From NCBI RefSeq assembly GCF_041734735.1, contig NC_134876.1:82986174-83050173 (forward strand): 64,000 nucleotides of DNA, in the 5' to 3' direction. The stretch comes from Babylonia areolata. Lineage: Eukaryota; Mollusca; Gastropoda; Neogastropoda; Buccinidae. The notes beneath the pieces are model-generated. The model saw only the letters and a program-made list of their open reading frames with translations, did not search any database and was not told the origin of the DNA. Below are positions 49,311-60,229 of the stretch, piece by piece. The first letter of the stretch is position 1. Every line of letters begins with the position of its first letter. A program made the position numbers and the translations under genes.

Positions 49311-49429
49311 TAATAAGCAGAAACAAGTTATGTATGTATGTTTATATGCTTATATATTTTTATGTTGACAGAACCCTTCGCCATTCTGGAGAGCTGTGGT
49401 ACTCCACCTATCAGCAGCTTTATTCTTAA
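36810..49429 (+). CDS. FADS: Front-end fatty acyl desaturase (cytochrome b5 fusion), complete, 441 aa in 13 coding exons
   Basis: Coding exons are 36810-36860, 38411-38566, 39473-39622, 40036-40182, 41615-41716, 42286-42345, 43931-43996, 45744-45804, 46194-46270, 46956-47050, 48187-48363, 48716-48841 and 49372-49429. They sum to 1326 nt (441 residues plus stop), close to vertebrate FADS2 (444). A cytochrome b5 domain (about residues 20-95, heme motif HPGG at 53-56) precedes the desaturase with His boxes HDFGH (176-180), HFQHH (213-217) and QIEHH (377-381); Gln in the third box is diagnostic of front-end desaturases. Hydrophobic helices lie near 125-165 and 265-320. The enzyme inserts a double bond between an existing one and the carboxyl end of a fatty acyl chain at the ER membrane, using electrons from the fused b5. 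Regioselectivity (delta-5, -6 or -8) cannot be read reliably; characterised mollusc relatives are often delta-5. Confidence 0.95.
36918..37045 (+). repeat. 45-bp minisatellite, 2.9 copies
   Basis: Units at 36918, 36963 and 37008, each CAGTTTTCAAAT then CTTCTCTGATGCTTTCCATT. The period is a multiple of three, so the minus strand shows a 15-residue repeated open frame ([15 protein letters not shown]). It lies only 58 bp into the intron after the start-codon exon and has no sign of being coding. Confidence 0.92.
37360..37442. repeat. Long (CA)n microsatellite
   Basis: About 40 CA units with two CG interruptions. It is the longest CA array in the window and lies in the desaturase intron 36861-38410. 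Confidence 0.95.
37691..38102 (+). repeat. S2 SINE with perfect 10-bp target-site duplication
   Basis: ATGTTGCTTA occurs at 37691-37700 and again at 38093-38102, bracketing the SINE. The head carries TAGCCGAGTGG, a perfect match to the tRNA A-box consensus, and GGGTTTGAATCTC. The 3' end is an AAGAAGAAGAAG tail. The intact flanking duplication implies recent retroposition into the desaturase gene. Confidence 0.92.
38411..38566 (+). CDS. FADS: Desaturase exon 3: cytochrome b5 heme-binding core
   Basis: 52 codons, phase 0 to 0, acceptor TTTGTGCAG, donor [20 protein letters not shown], then [14 protein letters not shown] and [21 protein letters not shown] gives one axial heme ligand; the second His is expected in the next exon (AFHND). 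Confidence 0.95.
39473..39622 (+). CDS. FADS: Desaturase exon 4: end of b5 domain and linker
   Basis: 50 codons, phase 0. [20 protein letters not shown] completes cytochrome b5 (His of AFHND as heme ligand), then the linker with GSVLPGEQ and [14 protein letters not shown] that precedes the membrane part. Donor GTAAAT. Confidence 0.93.
40036..40182 (+). CDS. FADS: Desaturase exon 5: first transmembrane pair
   Basis: 49 codons, phase 0. [19 protein letters not shown], then [17 protein letters not shown] and [12 protein letters not shown] form two hydrophobic helices. Acceptor TATTTCAG, donor GTAACC. Confidence 0.93.
41615..41716 (+). CDS. FADS: Desaturase exon 6: first histidine box
   Basis: 34 codons, phase 0. 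[20 protein letters not shown] contains HDFGH, the first iron-binding box; [15 protein letters not shown] follows. The acceptor is a long T tract with TCAG, and the donor is GTAAAT. Confidence 0.95.
42286..42345 (+). CDS. FADS: Desaturase exon 7: second histidine box
   Basis: 20 codons, phase 0. [20 protein letters not shown] includes HFQHH (HXXHH), preceded by the conserved WWNH. Donor GTAAGT. Confidence 0.95.
43434..43837 (-). mobile_element. Possible TTAA-type DNA transposon end with short acidic open frame
   Basis: On the minus strand, TTAA (43834-43837) is followed by CTCACTCCGGATGATTGAAC and a subterminal inverted pair (CGTTCCTGACG and CGTTCAGGACG). A 44-codon frame (43568 down to 43434) begins [20 protein letters not shown] and ends [11 protein letters not shown]. 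The composition is GC-richer than the intron around it. The TTAACTCACTC start resembles piggyBac-type MITEs common in gastropods. The opposite end was not found, so the left limit is a guess. Confidence 0.35.
43931..43996 (+). CDS. FADS: Desaturase exon 8
   Basis: 22 codons, phase 0. [22 protein letters not shown] matches the stretch after box 2 in front-end desaturases. Acceptor TTTCCTTCAG. The donor is GTTGGT, weak, with no better site nearby that keeps the frame. Confidence 0.9.
44650..44974 (+). repeat. S3 SINE
   Basis: The head GGTGAAGTGGTTAGCATCAC (A box) and GGTTTGAATCCCAG (B box) is tRNA-like. Then come CCAGAGTTAAGTGTGC, AAATGGGAAGACTG and ATCCACTTCGTGGATG, ending TACAGCCATGTCACGTAATC. 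It lies in the desaturase intron 43997-45743. Confidence 0.82.
45744..45804 (+). CDS. FADS: Desaturase exon 9
   Basis: 20 codons plus 1 nt. [20 protein letters not shown]; YNWQHxYWF-type sequence is conserved in FADS proteins. Acceptor CTTCCTCAG, donor GTGAGT, leaving in phase 1. Confidence 0.93.
46194..46270 (+). CDS. FADS: Desaturase exon 10
   Basis: Completes a split Ile codon, then [19 protein letters not shown] and TRKLWM, part of the second membrane pair. Acceptor TTGTTGCAG, donor GTATGT, phase 0 out. Confidence 0.93.
46956..47050 (+). CDS. FADS: Desaturase exon 11: second transmembrane pair
   Basis: [20 protein letters not shown] then [11 protein letters not shown], strongly hydrophobic. 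Acceptor GTATTGCAG. The donor GTAGCC is weak, but the phase 2 exit pairs exactly with the next exon (AG + A = Arg). Confidence 0.92.
47117..47575 (+). repeat. Degenerate minisatellite, about 35-45-bp period
   Basis: At least nine units share GCATGTTAAGAATTAAACTT followed by TGTTGTCTTCAAA, with drift and length change between units. It starts about 65 bp after the exon 11 donor. Confidence 0.85.
47791..47914 (+). repeat. S1 SINE tail module
   Basis: Copy from CAAGGCCTGACTAAGTGCAT to GAGAAACTGAAACTGAAACTG. It starts at the same module position as 31061, after a CTTTGTTCCTCTGT direct repeat, in the desaturase intron 47051-48186. Confidence 0.88.
48187..48363 (+). CDS. FADS: Desaturase exon 12: third histidine box (first part)
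   Basis: 58 codons. [19 protein letters not shown], then [16 protein letters not shown], and [16 protein letters not shown]; the last His of QIEHH is completed by the next exon. Acceptor TTTCCAG. The donor GTAAGA at 48364 is the first of three tandem copies of the junction sequence. Confidence 0.95.
48356..48510 (+). repeat. Tandem repeat that triplicates the exon 12 splice donor
   Basis: Units start at 48356 (GAGCATCAGTAAGAATCGCA), 48422 (GAGTATCAGTGAGAGTCACA) and 48487 (GAGCATCAGTGAGAATCGCA), with a period of about 65-66 bp. Each contains the CA-GT donor. Use of the second or third donor would read into the in-frame TAA directly after CAG, ending the protein at QIEHQ. Confidence 0.92.
48716..48841 (+). 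CDS. FADS: Desaturase exon 13
   Basis: Completes His381, then [20 protein letters not shown] and [20 protein letters not shown]. This is the conserved block after the third His box. Acceptor GTGTGCAG, donor GTGAGT, phase 2 out. Confidence 0.95.
49372..49429 (+). CDS. FADS: Desaturase exon 14: C-terminus and stop
   Basis: Completes a split Lys codon, then [18 protein letters not shown] and TAA at 49427-49429. Acceptor TATGTTGACAG. A LW-type ending with a short polar tail is usual for animal FADS. Confidence 0.93.
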
Positions 49430-50480
49430 ACTGCTGCCTGCTGGATTTGGCTTGATGGTGAAGGAATCCACGCCTCGTGAGGATTCTTGCTGGTGATTTC
49501 ACCATCTGTACATGAATTGTTTGAGCGCTACTTGAACGGTTATTAAGAGCTACCAGCTGTGGAACATTTCCCTTTACAGTACAGGCACATAGTTTTCAGC
49601 TTTTTATATTGAGAAATTAATGGCACTTTTGGTTTTTGTAGATTGACTCCTGTTCACAGTTAAGATTTTAATCATGCAATGACGGATATCGTCACTAGAT
49701 GTGAATGAGACTCTGTTTTGATTTGTTAGTCCTTTGTTTTATGCCTGTTGTTGTAGAATATCTTTGAACAAATTTAGTTTATGATACACATTCATAGAAT
49801 GTTGGAACATGTGGCTTGACTCACTCAGTTTGTCATACACAGAAATATGCAACTTTTTGTTTCAGTCTGCGAAAAGAACTGTTGCCCTGACATTTCCATT
49901 AATGACTGTGGAACGCATCAGAGATGGTGTAATAAAAATGAAGAAGTTTCCATAACCAAATGTAGTCTCAGCACAAACAAATCCATCGTAAATGACTTTG
50001 TGCTTGAGAGCTCTGCAGAATAATAGGTTTCTCAATAAATTTCCGTGAAATAAAAATATTTTGCTCTTGTTGAACACCCATAGCACTATTACAGCAGTGG
50101 GCAATGGGGGTGCCCAAATCATCTTTGGATCAGCTGTGAAATCCATTTTAGTTTGCAGGGAAATGTCTTTGAAAGAAAAACAATAAAAAAAAACAAGACT
50201 AAAACAAAAAGGGGGAAAAACCCACTAATTTGACCAAAAAGAAAAAGAAAATTAATGGACATTCACTGTTCTTTGTTGAATTTTCATTCTGGCCATTGTT
50301 GAACAAATTTTGGGGGTCTGATATACTATTGTGGAACATGATGCATATATTTGTGGGAAACACCACACTCTGTCTGGAGTTACATGATTTACATAATTTT
50401 AGGCACACCTGCACTGCTGTAGACTGCGTACAGATATTTGTGGACATTTAGTATTGCAAATAAATTTTATTTCAGTACAG
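49430..50480 (+). other. FADS: Desaturase 3' UTR with candidate poly(A) signals
   Basis: Non-coding. AATAAA-type hexamers lie near 49931, 50033 and 50459-50464; the last is followed by a T-rich stretch and is my preferred end, though a longer UTR cannot be excluded. Confidence 0.45.
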
Positions 50481-51542
50481 TGATTTCATAGTTTACTGTA
50501 CATGATTATCTCTCACAGTTGCATTCTTGTTCCATCCATTCTGGGTTTCTTCTTTTAATAGAAAGATTTTTTTCCCCTTTTATTTGCCTGTAAATCAGTC
50601 TTGGTTTACTGTGAAACAAAGTGGTGGTTTACTAATCAAAATGGTGGTTTACTGTGACGCAAAGTGGTGATTTACTGATTCAAGCATAATTGTTGATTTT
50701 GATTGCTAACCACCTTTTCTCCCACTAACGATTACAGATGTACTGATTTTGATTTTCAAAGTTGCATTTCTCATTTTCATCTCCAGAAGTAATGTTTCTT
50801 TCTCTTTTCTTTTTTAATCTGTGTTTTTTCCTCACAAAAATATGTAATGTTTCCACTATTGTTCTATCTCTGTGTGATTTTCTTAAAGTTTTAATGTGAT
50901 AATTAACATCTTATGGACAGTTTCTGCCAAAGTGTGCATGTTAACATAACTTTCTGTTCCATGAAACTTTCAGTTGTTTTTTCTTTCCATTTTGTTATGA
51001 ATTGTTGATTTAACTTTAAAATTGCCTGTGCTTACTGAAGCTCTTTCATTCAATACAGTAAAATTAATGAAATGATCAATGAGAGGATGCAGATGAACTA
51101 TTTTTGGAACCATGTTTGCCTTCGTGATGATTGTTATGGTGTACTGAGTAAATTGATAATTTATTTTTGGACCACATTTTGCCTTCATGATAACAGATGT
51201 GATAACTAAAATGGTGTCTGGAGCACAACTAACAGCCCTCTGTTTGTCCCTCATTCCTGTTTTGATAATTCTTCTTGTGAGTCATTTTATTGACACACAA
51301 CTGTGCAACGTGCGAAAAAGTACTGCTGATTGAAGAAGAAGAAAAATCATTATGAAAATAAGCGTTTTCTTGTTGCGTGTGATGATATTTTAGGTCTGTT
51401 GGGACAACACTGAATCAGACCTGTGGAATTTTTTTTCTTTCTTTTTTTAGAACAAGAATACTGAAAAGAGAAAGAGCAAAATATAAAATGTAAACAGAGA
51501 ACCTAAGAACTGGGAAAATGGCTCTTTGTGAAATGGCATAGA

Positions 51543-51800
51543 TTAAAGGCTGAAAGTCCCAAAGTCTTTTATGGCCATAGTGGCAGTGAATGTGTATACA
51601 TTGGAGGGACCCAGTCCTCTTCTTCTACCAGTTTGAACCTCACCTTACCAAAGTCAGGTATGCATTCACACCTGGGTGGAGTGATGAAAATCGGAGTAAA
51701 GTGCCTTTCACAAGGACACAACTCCATGCTGAAATAGAGCCTCTGCCTCTGATCACTGATGAACACAGGAACAAAAGTCCAACAACTGATTTGCCCACTG
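51543..51800 (-). repeat. S4 SINE
   Basis: Landmarks TTTTATGGCCATAG, ATTCACACCTGGGTGGAGTG, AATCGGAGTAAAGTGCCTTT, CATGCTGAAATAGAGCCTCT and TGATCACTGATGAACAC occur in the same order as in the other copies. Confidence 0.75.
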
Positions 51801-52264
51801 TACCTGAAATGCTAGATAAGGGTACAAAAAAAGAGGAATGTTTGTGTATGTCAAAAGACTTGTTTTCATTGAGACTACTGAGTTTCAAACTGAGGCTCAT
51901 GATAACCTTGTACTTATTGTCTAATTCACACAGTGAATTCTGTATCTCTTCTTGTGGCTTGGAATGTGGCATATCAATGACAAATTAAAAAAAAAAATCT
52001 CACATGCTTTCTTTTCCATTGAAGCTGTCCCAGATGTGAGCACTATACCATGACTGAAATTTCATTAAACTGAAAAAAAAGAAGAGAAAAAAAAGCTTTC
52101 AGTATTTTCTTTTTTGCTCAGTTTTTCTTAAGTGTTCATAGTAGTTTGGTATCAAAGAAATAAACCCCAAACAAAGCAAAACAAATCAAACCCCAAACAA
52201 AGCAAAACAAATCAAACAATACCAGTATTAATAGCTGGCTGGGAATTTTGGTGCATGAAGAAAC

Positions 52265-52306
<42 letters not shown>
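52265..52306. repeat. (CA)n microsatellite
   Basis: Uninterrupted run of about 21 CA units. Confidence 0.95.
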
Positions 52307-52308
<2 letters not shown>

Positions 52309-55300
52309 AATTTCATCCTTTTGTAAGATATTAGATAGGAAAATAACAGCAAACTTTCAAAACATTTTGACTTCAAAATGCTTGTGGAAAGCAAAAGTTG
52401 TGCCTGCTGACTGACATACTTTGTATCTTGTCCTCTCTGATGTTTTTCAAAATACGAAAAAACAAAACTGCTGCTTGAATTGATATTTTGGTGGATTAAA
52501 TTTTTTTTTTTTTAAAGTCATTGTTTTTCTGCAGTAAATCACCCAGGTGGAGATTATTTGTAGCATATTTAATATGTTTTGGGGGCAGGGTGTGGTTCAG
52601 TGAGTGTGGTTTACATATTTTTAAACTTGATAAAGTAATGCCTTTTGATGTCAGACCTAAATATTCTACAACCCAGGAAGACTTTCTTTCTTTCAGCAGT
52701 TTGTCATCATGACAGCCATGCATGTTACAAAATGTGTTGGTGTATGTGTGAGGTCTTCAAGAGGGACTCAAGCACCATCATGTGTTCTGCTAATTCTGTG
52801 CCAGAAAACTGCATGGTTCATCACTATTATTATTATCATTAGTATTTTGGATGTGACAGAGTTTTGCATACAGTGCTGTTGAATTTTTATGTTGTTGGAC
52901 AGTCCTGATATGGCCTTGTGCTGTCAGCCTGACTGTAAGCAAAGGCAACAAATTTGACTGGCCTTCTCTGTTCCATGGCAAGGACTTTGTCTTTCCTTAT
53001 TTTCTGGATTTTTTCCTCTCTGTCTCATTAATCTGTGTTGTACCAGGGTTCATGTTGTTATTGTCCATTTTTGGACACCATCAGGTTGAATTTGCCCCCC
53101 CCACCCCCCATTCACCCCCCCTCCCTTCCTGTTCTGTGGCTTAATTTGTCACTATTTTTGGACATGGTCAAACTGGGCTTTTTACCCCACTGTTGTTGTA
53201 CACATTTATTTCTTCCTGTTACATGTTTCCAGGTCTTTCTGCTGTGCCATGTTTATTGGTGTCCATTTTCTTACATATTTACAGTGAAAACAACATTTCT
53301 GTTTTCCTATTTAATGCAAACTGTGACTCAAATTCTGCTTTAATTCAGCAGTTACAAGTATGTCAGGTAATTCCATTTATAATTACATGGTTGGCTTGAA
53401 CACACAGAGACATGGATGTTTTCCAGGTCGTGTTGGATACTGCAAGGATCATACCTCTGTCTGACTGGAGTACTGTCACTGTCATGCTCAGATTTGTTTC
53501 TGCTCTTTTTCCACAATAAGAAGTTGGGAGTTTTGTGAGATGCGAATAATGTCATCTTGAGATAACCTGCTTGTGTGCATTTGTTTGGTTATAATCTATT
53601 TTTGTTGCTTGCTGATGATGAAGTGTTACCCACATTTGTCTGGATATTATCTATTATTGACAATTTATTTGTATTTGTTGCTTGTTGATTATGAAGCATT
53701 AGCCTTGCAAGTTATTATTCCTGAATATTTCTTTCAGTCTGATCTTGTGTTTATATTGGAAGTTGTTTATTCCAAAATGCAAGATTTTTTTAAAAGATCA
53801 AAACAAAGAGTAATTAAATAGCATTACTTCTTGCTGTATTTTACCTGAACTAATTGACTGTAATCCCTGTTCTAACCAAGCCTCTTTAAATGCATTGAAT
53901 GTGCTACATTTTGCTCGTGGCACTTATTAAATGCAGCACACCAGAAATGGTAATGATTTATCTGCTTTCATTCATATATACAATTCTAAAATCCTGTGTA
54001 TGATAGATGTATACTGACCATTCAGCATATGGATGTAATTGGTTAATGGTGCCAGTTGCCATTGATCAACCATGAAAGGTGGTTGATCCACCACAATTTA
54101 TCAGTTTGTTTGCCATGTTTTTGTATCAGGTAGATATTGAAGGCAATTGTATGCATGGTTTTGCTAAGAAAAATCTTATGCCTATATCAGAATTTACACT
54201 TTAATATTAGTATCAGAATATGAATTCGTAATTTATTATCAGGTGGACATTTCACATTTTGAATCTATTCTCATTTAAGTTTGTCATTTTGATTTTCAAT
54301 GTTATGTGTGCTCTCTATTAGTAAAAGTTATGAATCAATCCAGATGTTTTTGTACATATTGTATGTATGTGTTTGAGTGAATGGTATGCAGGAATTCTGT
54401 GTTTAACACCTTTCTGTGTATGTTTATATGTGAGTAATGTAATTCCTGTGTTGTGTGTGGTAAGCACTTACTGTTTCAAACAATGGCACTCACCAAACCC
54501 TCCCCCTGTTACTGCTCTGTCATTTTCAGGGTCCACTGGACTTCAAAATGAAAGAGAAACACAAAGGATGGAACTGATAAGTGCGTCATGCTGTGATTAT
54601 CTAGCATTATTATTATTGATACTTATATATAGCTCCTGTCCTTGGTCAGAGACCAAGCACTTAGCACTTTTCAAAGTCATTTGCAGAACAGGTGACCGTT
54701 TGGGTAGAACTGATTGAGAGCTTCCTTTGGGCGCTATCATTCATTCCTTTTAGTGAGGCTGGCCTCACCTCTGTGTGTGCATGGGCACTACACATACGTA
54801 TAGAAGTGATGTATTTCTGAGATGTGCCTCAGCGTTAGCTACCTGAAAGTGAAACTGTGAGCACACAGTAAATTGGCCACTGATGACTTGCTGCTGTCTG
54901 ACTAGTGTCACTCACTGAACAGGGATTTGGAATTGTAATACACTGCTGCTGACATATATATTTATTTGATATTTTTTAAATTAAAAAACCAACAAAAAAC
55001 AAATTTACAAGACACTGTCCATTTCTTTTGAACAATTTTATTTAACAAGGTACAACTGAAAAATGGCATGAATGAAACAAACTTATGACATACAGGTTCA
55101 TATTATACACGCATAAATGCACATTTGTTTGTCATCAAAACGTTTGGGTCACACAGGCTTTCACATTTGATGAGCCATGATTTTTTTCCCTTCCAAATCT
55201 TTCTACTCATGTCAGTCACACAAACTTTCAGTTTCACACTTATTGCATTTTTCCCCCTTCTCCCTTTTTGCTAGCAGAAACCGGCAGATTTTACCACATT

Positions 55301-58300
55301 CATGAAACACACAACCCTTGTGACAAACACAAACTCACAAACCTCTATAAAAAAGAAAAACAGTCAAACATAGCCACATCGAGTTAAACTGATCGATACT
55401 AGTTAACTGCCCACAGTTGGTAATATAAGAAATACACAGAAATACAGTCTATCTGGTGTCAAGTTCAACTGGTTTTGTAATATATTAATAAAACTGAAGG
55501 CAATACCTCTTGCAGTTAAGACAAGCAATAGATCATATGCATTTGCAGAGAAAAAAACAAAACAAAAACATAAAAACTCGTGGTAATTTAGAAACAGGGA
55601 AGATCAGTTTTCTGCCTTCCTTCCAAACCAGTCACCTTCAAAAGGTCTAAGGGTAGGGTGGTGCTTTAGCGGGAGTTGCAAATGTGAATGAGCTTTGAAA
55701 CATACTGAATAATGAACTCTGAAACATACTGAACTCAGTCCCAACACAGTAGCTTGTTTAAAGTAAAACCCTAATAAAAATAAATGCACAAACAGGACAT
55801 CAAAGATATTTGAGTAAAAAAACAAAAAAACCCAGAAAAAAAACCAAAACACCCAAAAATCAATCTTGCTATGCCCACACCCAGAATTGATCTTGCAGTC
55901 TCTTTATTTCCTTGAGCTTTCATCTCCCAGACAATAAGATTTACCTTTCTTCACACTTCTTTGAGCAACAGCCAATGAACATGATCAGTCGATGGTTGCA
56001 CCTCTTAGAAATTTCCACCAACTGCATTTCTGTAAGAAATAGATCCAGTCCAATTTTGCCTACAACCTGACAGATGTCAAAGCTGGTCAAACAACTTTTG
56101 AGACTGGTTGAATAAGTGGGTGTATAGATAGATGTATGTTGTATGGCAAGTATAAAATTACTCATCTGGAAAAGAAGGTGAAGGGATTAATCCTGGTCCA
56201 CAAGGCGAATCCAACACAAAAGCCTTTTACCGACAAACACTATATACTCCCTCTTCAACAGAAATCCCCCACACTTCTATTCCCTTTGAAAGCTCCCTCC
56301 ACCCATCCCCCCTTTGACAGACTTATAAAGATGAAAGGATGTGTGTCAAGTTGCTGAAACAAAGACATAGACAAATGGTGAAGCTTTTTTTATTTTTATT
56401 TTTTTTATATCAAACAAATGGAGAATAGAAAAAAAAAGGCTTAGATAGAATGCAAACAGGATGGAATTGAATAGTTTTATAATCTGACACTTAATGTACA
56501 TTGGTACTTGAATGCATGTCTGTGATTGTTAATGCCACAAGCTCCGTGTCAGGAAAGGTTTGAGTGTCAGCCTTCAAAACACGGAAATGTGGCATGATTC
56601 AGTGACCAACTGCTTAAAATATATGACAAAGAGTATCAGTACAGAATGCCTCACAGACTGTCAAAACATTGATAAATTATCACCTCCTTCAAACATAGTG
56701 TCTGCTCTCTTATATGCAGTGATTTCAAAATCTTCTCTCTCCACAGCTGTCATGGCTTATTGACACAGATAATATTATACATATATGCGAAACATACAAC
56801 CTTCAAGCTTTGAAAAATAAGAACTTCTTCAGTGGCGCTGTTATTGTAGCAAAATGAATACTTGCTGCACTCTATACTGTCCACATCAATATGCCCCCTT
56901 AGAATATAGAAGGGCAAGTAGAAAGACAATACCAGGAACATCAAACTGTGACAAGCAACTTCTGTACAAAGACATATCACATTCAGCTTTTGGCAGCCAT
57001 ATTGATGACAATCTACAGCAACAAAACGAAACAACAAAGATGATCTGTTCCCAATACTGCAATGGAAAATGGTCCACCGAAGCATACAGAAGCAGTAATT
57101 CAGCTTCCTTTCTTTTTGTAAGAGCGTATCAACATCAGAAACCCACACACACATAGAGAATCCCTACACAAGCAAACACTTCTGTCACTGCTCTGCATAC
57201 ATGCATACCGTTCATATACACACATTTAGTTAGTGTGTCATTTTACATAACATAAACCAAAGCCTGTGACAAAGTCAGAAACAGTTGATGAAAAAATGTT
57301 AATCCACAGATGGCCTGATTAAAAGCTGATTTGCAAGGAAGTTTTACTTTCAAAGACAGTCATTCCGTATCTCAACATGTGACTATCCTGTGAACTACCT
57401 GTAAAAATATTAATGAATTTCACCTTTTTCTTTTATTTCCCAGGATGCCACAAGCAGCGCATGTTCCAGATGATAATCTCAACATTTCAAGATGTTATGG
57501 TTATCTTGCAACTGTCAAATTTCTTCAAACATGATCACAAGATTACATTTCTAACAAATGTAAAATGATTCATGACTTTATTTGAACCTTGATTAGTACA
57601 TGTGAAGTGTGGCAAGCAGCAACAGTGACAAAAATACACATATGTGTGTGTATATCTATGTCAGATCATACAATGGCATTCTATCATACAATACATTAAC
57701 AAATGACTAGCCAATTCACATCAATCTATTACTTAACAAGGCAAATCTTATGCACACTGTCCACATAGTTTCTAAGAAGTACAACCACATGAAATCAAAA
57801 TTACAAAGCATAATGCTGAGACTCTAAGAAAATACAATATTGCCTCCTATGTCAGCACTCTGTGTGTTACAGCATTACTGTAAGCTGCAGTCTTTAAGGT
57901 CCTGCAGCATAAAGAGTACACTCCCTTGAATGTTAAATTTAGTTGTGACGTTCCAGCTACATGCATCCAATAATAATAAACTGCAAAGTATTCAATTGTT
58001 TAATTTGCCCTGGGTCTTTTTTTCCCCAAAGCAAATATGACATTTTCAAATCAGTGTGAACCAGTCTGGGCCAAGTAACAAGGACAATATGTGGTCTGCC
58101 CTCAGTCTGGGATGCACATGTGTTTTGATGAAAGACTGAAGTGTGTCAGTGATGCTCAACACCCACCATTGTGAAACTGCAGTGAAACCAACAAGACAGC
58201 TATATTTCGTAACCATGCCAATAAATAATTTACACAGAATATGAAAATGAAATGAAAAATATTTAATCAAAATAAATCAAGAAAAACAACAACAAAACAA

Positions 58301-59401
58301 AACGCCAAAAATGACTACAACATGAAACAGTGTTATTACATTGACTCACCTAGTTTACACATGTGAGCCAAAAAGAGACATCCACTTCCCTGCCACCTAT
58401 CAAGAAGCTAAATTACAGTAGAAATTTTGTCAAATGAGATCAAGTGTGTTGTCAAGTAGTGGAAGCACAATTACTTAAAAACTTTTCACAAATGTCATGT
58501 GAAACTAAAAGAATTAAAGAGACAGACTGAAACAGTCTGCTTTTGGATGTGAAAGCTGATAATGGCATTCAATAGAATCACTTTTAGGTATGGATATAGT
58601 GCTGGAGCTTAACAGCTGAATATCTTCAGCAATAGACTTGGTTTTGAAAACAAATGAATTACACCCTACAGCCTGACATTGAAGTGGATGTTGAAGTAAT
58701 GAGCAGAAGAGGGAGCTGGGATCTTTGCATCTACTGGGGACGAATAAAGATGCAGAGGGGTTAAAAACAAGACAGGCAAAGCCAGTGTCGACTCTCAAGT
58801 TAAATCCACTACAGAAATAATTGTGTGTACAACCCTACTCATGCCCCCTGTTCCCTCCCCCCACCCAAAATAAAAACACACACATGCACAAAGCAAAAAT
58901 TATAACAAAAATTCCAAACAATCTGGTTTGGTGTTCGTTAACAGTTTTTCATCACTTTCAGCGTGGAACCTAAGTGATATACCTATATACTCTTTGAAGA
59001 CTATGAAGATTTGGAGAGAAGTGTGTTAACACTCACACATATAGAAAATGCCAGACCCAAACTTAAACAGTGTGCCGTCAAGCCATACCATCATGCTGCC
59101 TTACCAAGTCCCTCAACATACTTTCAGCATAACTGCATGCTAAAAAACATTTCTCTTAAACAGCTAAGAAATTCTTGTGGACGGATTTTATTTTATTTTA
59201 TTTTATTTTTAAACACACACACCTTTCCTGTTGATCTGACTCATTCCCTCTTGCTTAAAAAAACAAAACAAAAACAAAAACAAAAAAAAAGAGAAAAAAA
59301 GAAAAGTGTAAAACCAAACAAAGAAAAAACCACCACCCAAAACATTAACAAATCATTATAATCACCAAACAAAATCACAACCACAGCAAAGGAACACAGC
59401 C

Positions 59402-59694
59402 CATCAGCTACCATGGCAAAGTGATTGGCGTTGTGGACTGATGACTGTGAGGACATTGGTTTGAACCCCATCAGTGGTGGATTTTTTACTGGCCCATGCG
59501 CTATGGGCTCCGATGGAGAGACAGGACCACAAACTTGACGGTCATAACTCATCCTCTTTACAGATACGTCTTTAGGAGTGTTGCTCAAATTGCCTGATCT
59601 CCTGACCAACACTGCAGGTGTCTGCGTCTCTCAGCCTGGTTGACACCAGCATGTGTTATGATGGTACAGCCATGTCAAGTTGTTCCAAAGCTAA
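59402..59694 (+). repeat. S3 SINE
   Basis: The head ACCATGGCAAAGTGATTGGC (A box) and GGTTTGAACCCCA (B box) is followed by ATGGAGAGACAGGACCACA, CAACACTGCAGGTGTCTG and TACAGCCATGTCAAGTTGTT. Confidence 0.8.
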
Positions 59695-60229
59695 AAAGAC
59701 CCAAATGGCAGCATCTTCATCACCCCTGTATTCATTCATCATCTATGAAATACAGAAAACAAAATTAATGTTCTTGGGGAAAAAAACTCACCCCCCCCCA
59801 CCTCCCCCCACAAAAACCCAGAAACCAAGCTCCTTCAAACATGAAGCAAGCATTGAAGCTGTTTTTTTGCGTTTCATGGTGCACTGAAAACTCATAGTTT
59901 TCAGCCAACAATATACATCCTGCACACACACTTTAAAATTCAAATGCAAGTACAATCCACGCCTTTTAACCAAGACACCAACAGTAAGCAAATGCTTTAT
60001 AAAGTAGACTGTTTGAACAAAGAACGTTTTCGACACAAAGCAGAAGGATAAATGCTTGCAGACTGAAAATCCATTTTCCAGAGATCATGATTTAAAATGA
60101 CATTAAATAACAACAACATTCAACAGTAGAAAGTATAAAGGATTCTACAATTATACATTTACAGCAACAAAAAACAACGTTCTGAAAAAATAAAATCAAT
60201 ACTGGCCCAGTCTCATTCAACCAGGTCAC

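Larger units (their letters stand above)
50481..55020. other. Stretch between the convergent genes, no gene seen
   Basis: T-rich on +, like the sense strand of the desaturase gene, so possibly extended 3' UTR or read-through. It holds an S4 SINE (51543-51800), a 28-bp tandem duplication (about 52162-52217), a (CA)n array (52265-52306) and a C-tract (53094-53122). No open frame of normal composition is supported. Confidence 0.45.
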
